Assembly: GCA_900547645.1 (NCBI GenBank)
Contig: URHP01000075.1
Location: forward strand, 1-6,368
Length of the DNA stretch: 6,368 nt
Reading direction: 5' to 3'
From: an uncultured Eubacteriales bacterium
GTDB lineage: Bacteria > Bacillota > Clostridia > Christensenellales > Borkfalkiaceae
Shown here: positions 5,921 to 6,368 of the stretch, piece after piece
Layout of the letters: each line of letters starts with the position of its first letter
How positions within the stretch are numbered: position 1 is the stretch's first letter
Notes under the pieces: generated by a model
What the model saw: the letters and a program-made list of their open reading frames with translations, nothing else
Database searches by the model: none
What the model was told of the DNA's origin: nothing
Program-made: the position numbers and the translations under genes

Positions 5921-6343
5921 GCCGCGATCTCCTTTGCAAGCGTCTCCGCGTCCAGCGTATCATCCAATGCCATGCCGCCCGCGCGCAGCTTTTCGCAGAT
6001 CACGCTGATGCGCGGCAGGGCAAGATTGTAAGTAACGAGTTCCTCGCGCCGCTCGAAGATGTCGCGCGGCGTTCCCTGCATGACGAGCTCGCCGCGGTTC
6101 ATAACCACGGCGCGGTCCGCAAGCAGCGCTTCCTCCATAAAGTGCGTGATGAGCACGACGGTGATCCCTTCCTCCCGATTGAGGCGGGTGACGACTTCGA
6201 CGATCTCGCGCCTGCCGCGCGGATCGAGCATGGCGGTCGATTCATCCAGAATAACGACCTTGGGTTTCAGGGCGAGCACGCCGGCAATGGCGATGCGCTG
6301 TTTCTGTCCGCCCGAAAGACGCGCCACGGTCGCCTTGCGGTAC
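5908..6343 (-). CDS. ecfA1: Energy-coupling factor transporter ATPase EcfA1, 5' end missing
   Basis: This is the C-terminal half (about 144 residues of roughly 280) of the second ECF ATPase. Visible are the signature RLSGGQKQR, Walker B VVILDES with the EcfA1-type DESTAMLDP, and the H-loop LITHFMEEA. Walker A and the Q-loop lay upstream and are lost where the genomic insert ends. The gene ends in TAG (5910-5908), 13 bases inside ecfA2. The reading frame appears to continue to an ATG at 6360, but those first residues (MCIRDR) are encoded by the Tn5 mosaic end and are not part of the protein; the first wholly genomic codon is the Tyr codon at 6342-6340. Unlike EcfA2, its Walker B aspartate is intact. 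With EcfA2 it forms the heterodimeric motor beneath EcfT. Confidence 0.95.
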
Positions 6344-6368
6344 CTGTCTCTTATACACATCTCCGAGC
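6344..6368 (-). other. Nextera Read 2 adapter remnant (library artefact)
   Basis: Bases 6344-6362 are the reverse complement of the Tn5 mosaic end (CTGTCTCTTATACACATCT), and 6363-6368 (CCGAGC) continue into the Read 2 transposase adapter. It is an exact inverted copy of bases 31-55. It truncates ecfA1 and supplies a false start codon to it. Confidence 0.98.

Noticed and set aside
4964..6031. Plus-strand open frame of 355 codons opposite ecfA2
   Set aside because: Antisense shadow of ecfA2 and the end of ecfA1; it has no domain of its own, whereas the minus-strand frames carry Walker, signature and H-loop motifs.
31..6368. 25-bp terminal inverted repeats suggesting a composite transposon or integrated element
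   Set aside because: The repeats are the Tn5 mosaic end plus Illumina adapter. There is no transposase gene and the cargo is core chromosomal genes.

Overview
This window is a 6.29 kb piece of bacterial chromosome (bases 56-6343) bounded at both ends by Illumina Nextera/Tn5 adapter sequence (1-55 and 6344-6368). All supported genes lie on the minus strand. Base composition is GC-rich (about 60% by eye). The order ecfA1-ecfA2-ecfT-truA is the housekeeping block known from Bacillota (Firmicutes). With the GC-rich composition, the strong purine-rich ribosome binding sites and the protein motifs, this suggests a high-GC, probably uncultured member of the Clostridia, perhaps from a gut metagenome. 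The taxonomic placement is inference.

Layout in transcription order (right to left): a 5'-truncated ecfA1 (6343-5908), ecfA2 (5920-4976), ecfT (4979-4167), truA (4156-3383) and an unrecognised four-helix membrane protein with a Gly/Asp/Ser/Pro/Phe-rich tail (3372-2431). These genes overlap or sit 10 bases apart, so they look like one operon, and it ends at a clear intrinsic terminator (2424-2382). A near-consensus sigma-70/sigma-A promoter (-35 at 2372-2367, -10 at 2349-2344) follows within ten bases and drives a second unit: mnmE (2287-992) and then a LysR-type regulator gene (958-65), with a GC-rich stem-loop between them.

Functionally, EcfA1, EcfA2 and EcfT form the shared energising module of energy-coupling-factor vitamin/micronutrient importers. 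The substrate-specific S components must be encoded elsewhere. TruA (tRNA pseudouridine 38-40) and MnmE (tRNA wobble-uridine modification GTPase) are tRNA modification enzymes. No mobile element, CRISPR array, RNA gene or novel multi-gene system is visible. The points most worth checking are a lost Walker B aspartate and a basic insertion in EcfA2, a non-canonical G4 motif in MnmE, the unknown tailed membrane protein in the place where rplM-rpsI often follow truA, and the mnmE-lysR pairing without mnmG. The perfect 25-bp inverted repeat at the two ends is a library artefact, not a transposon terminus.
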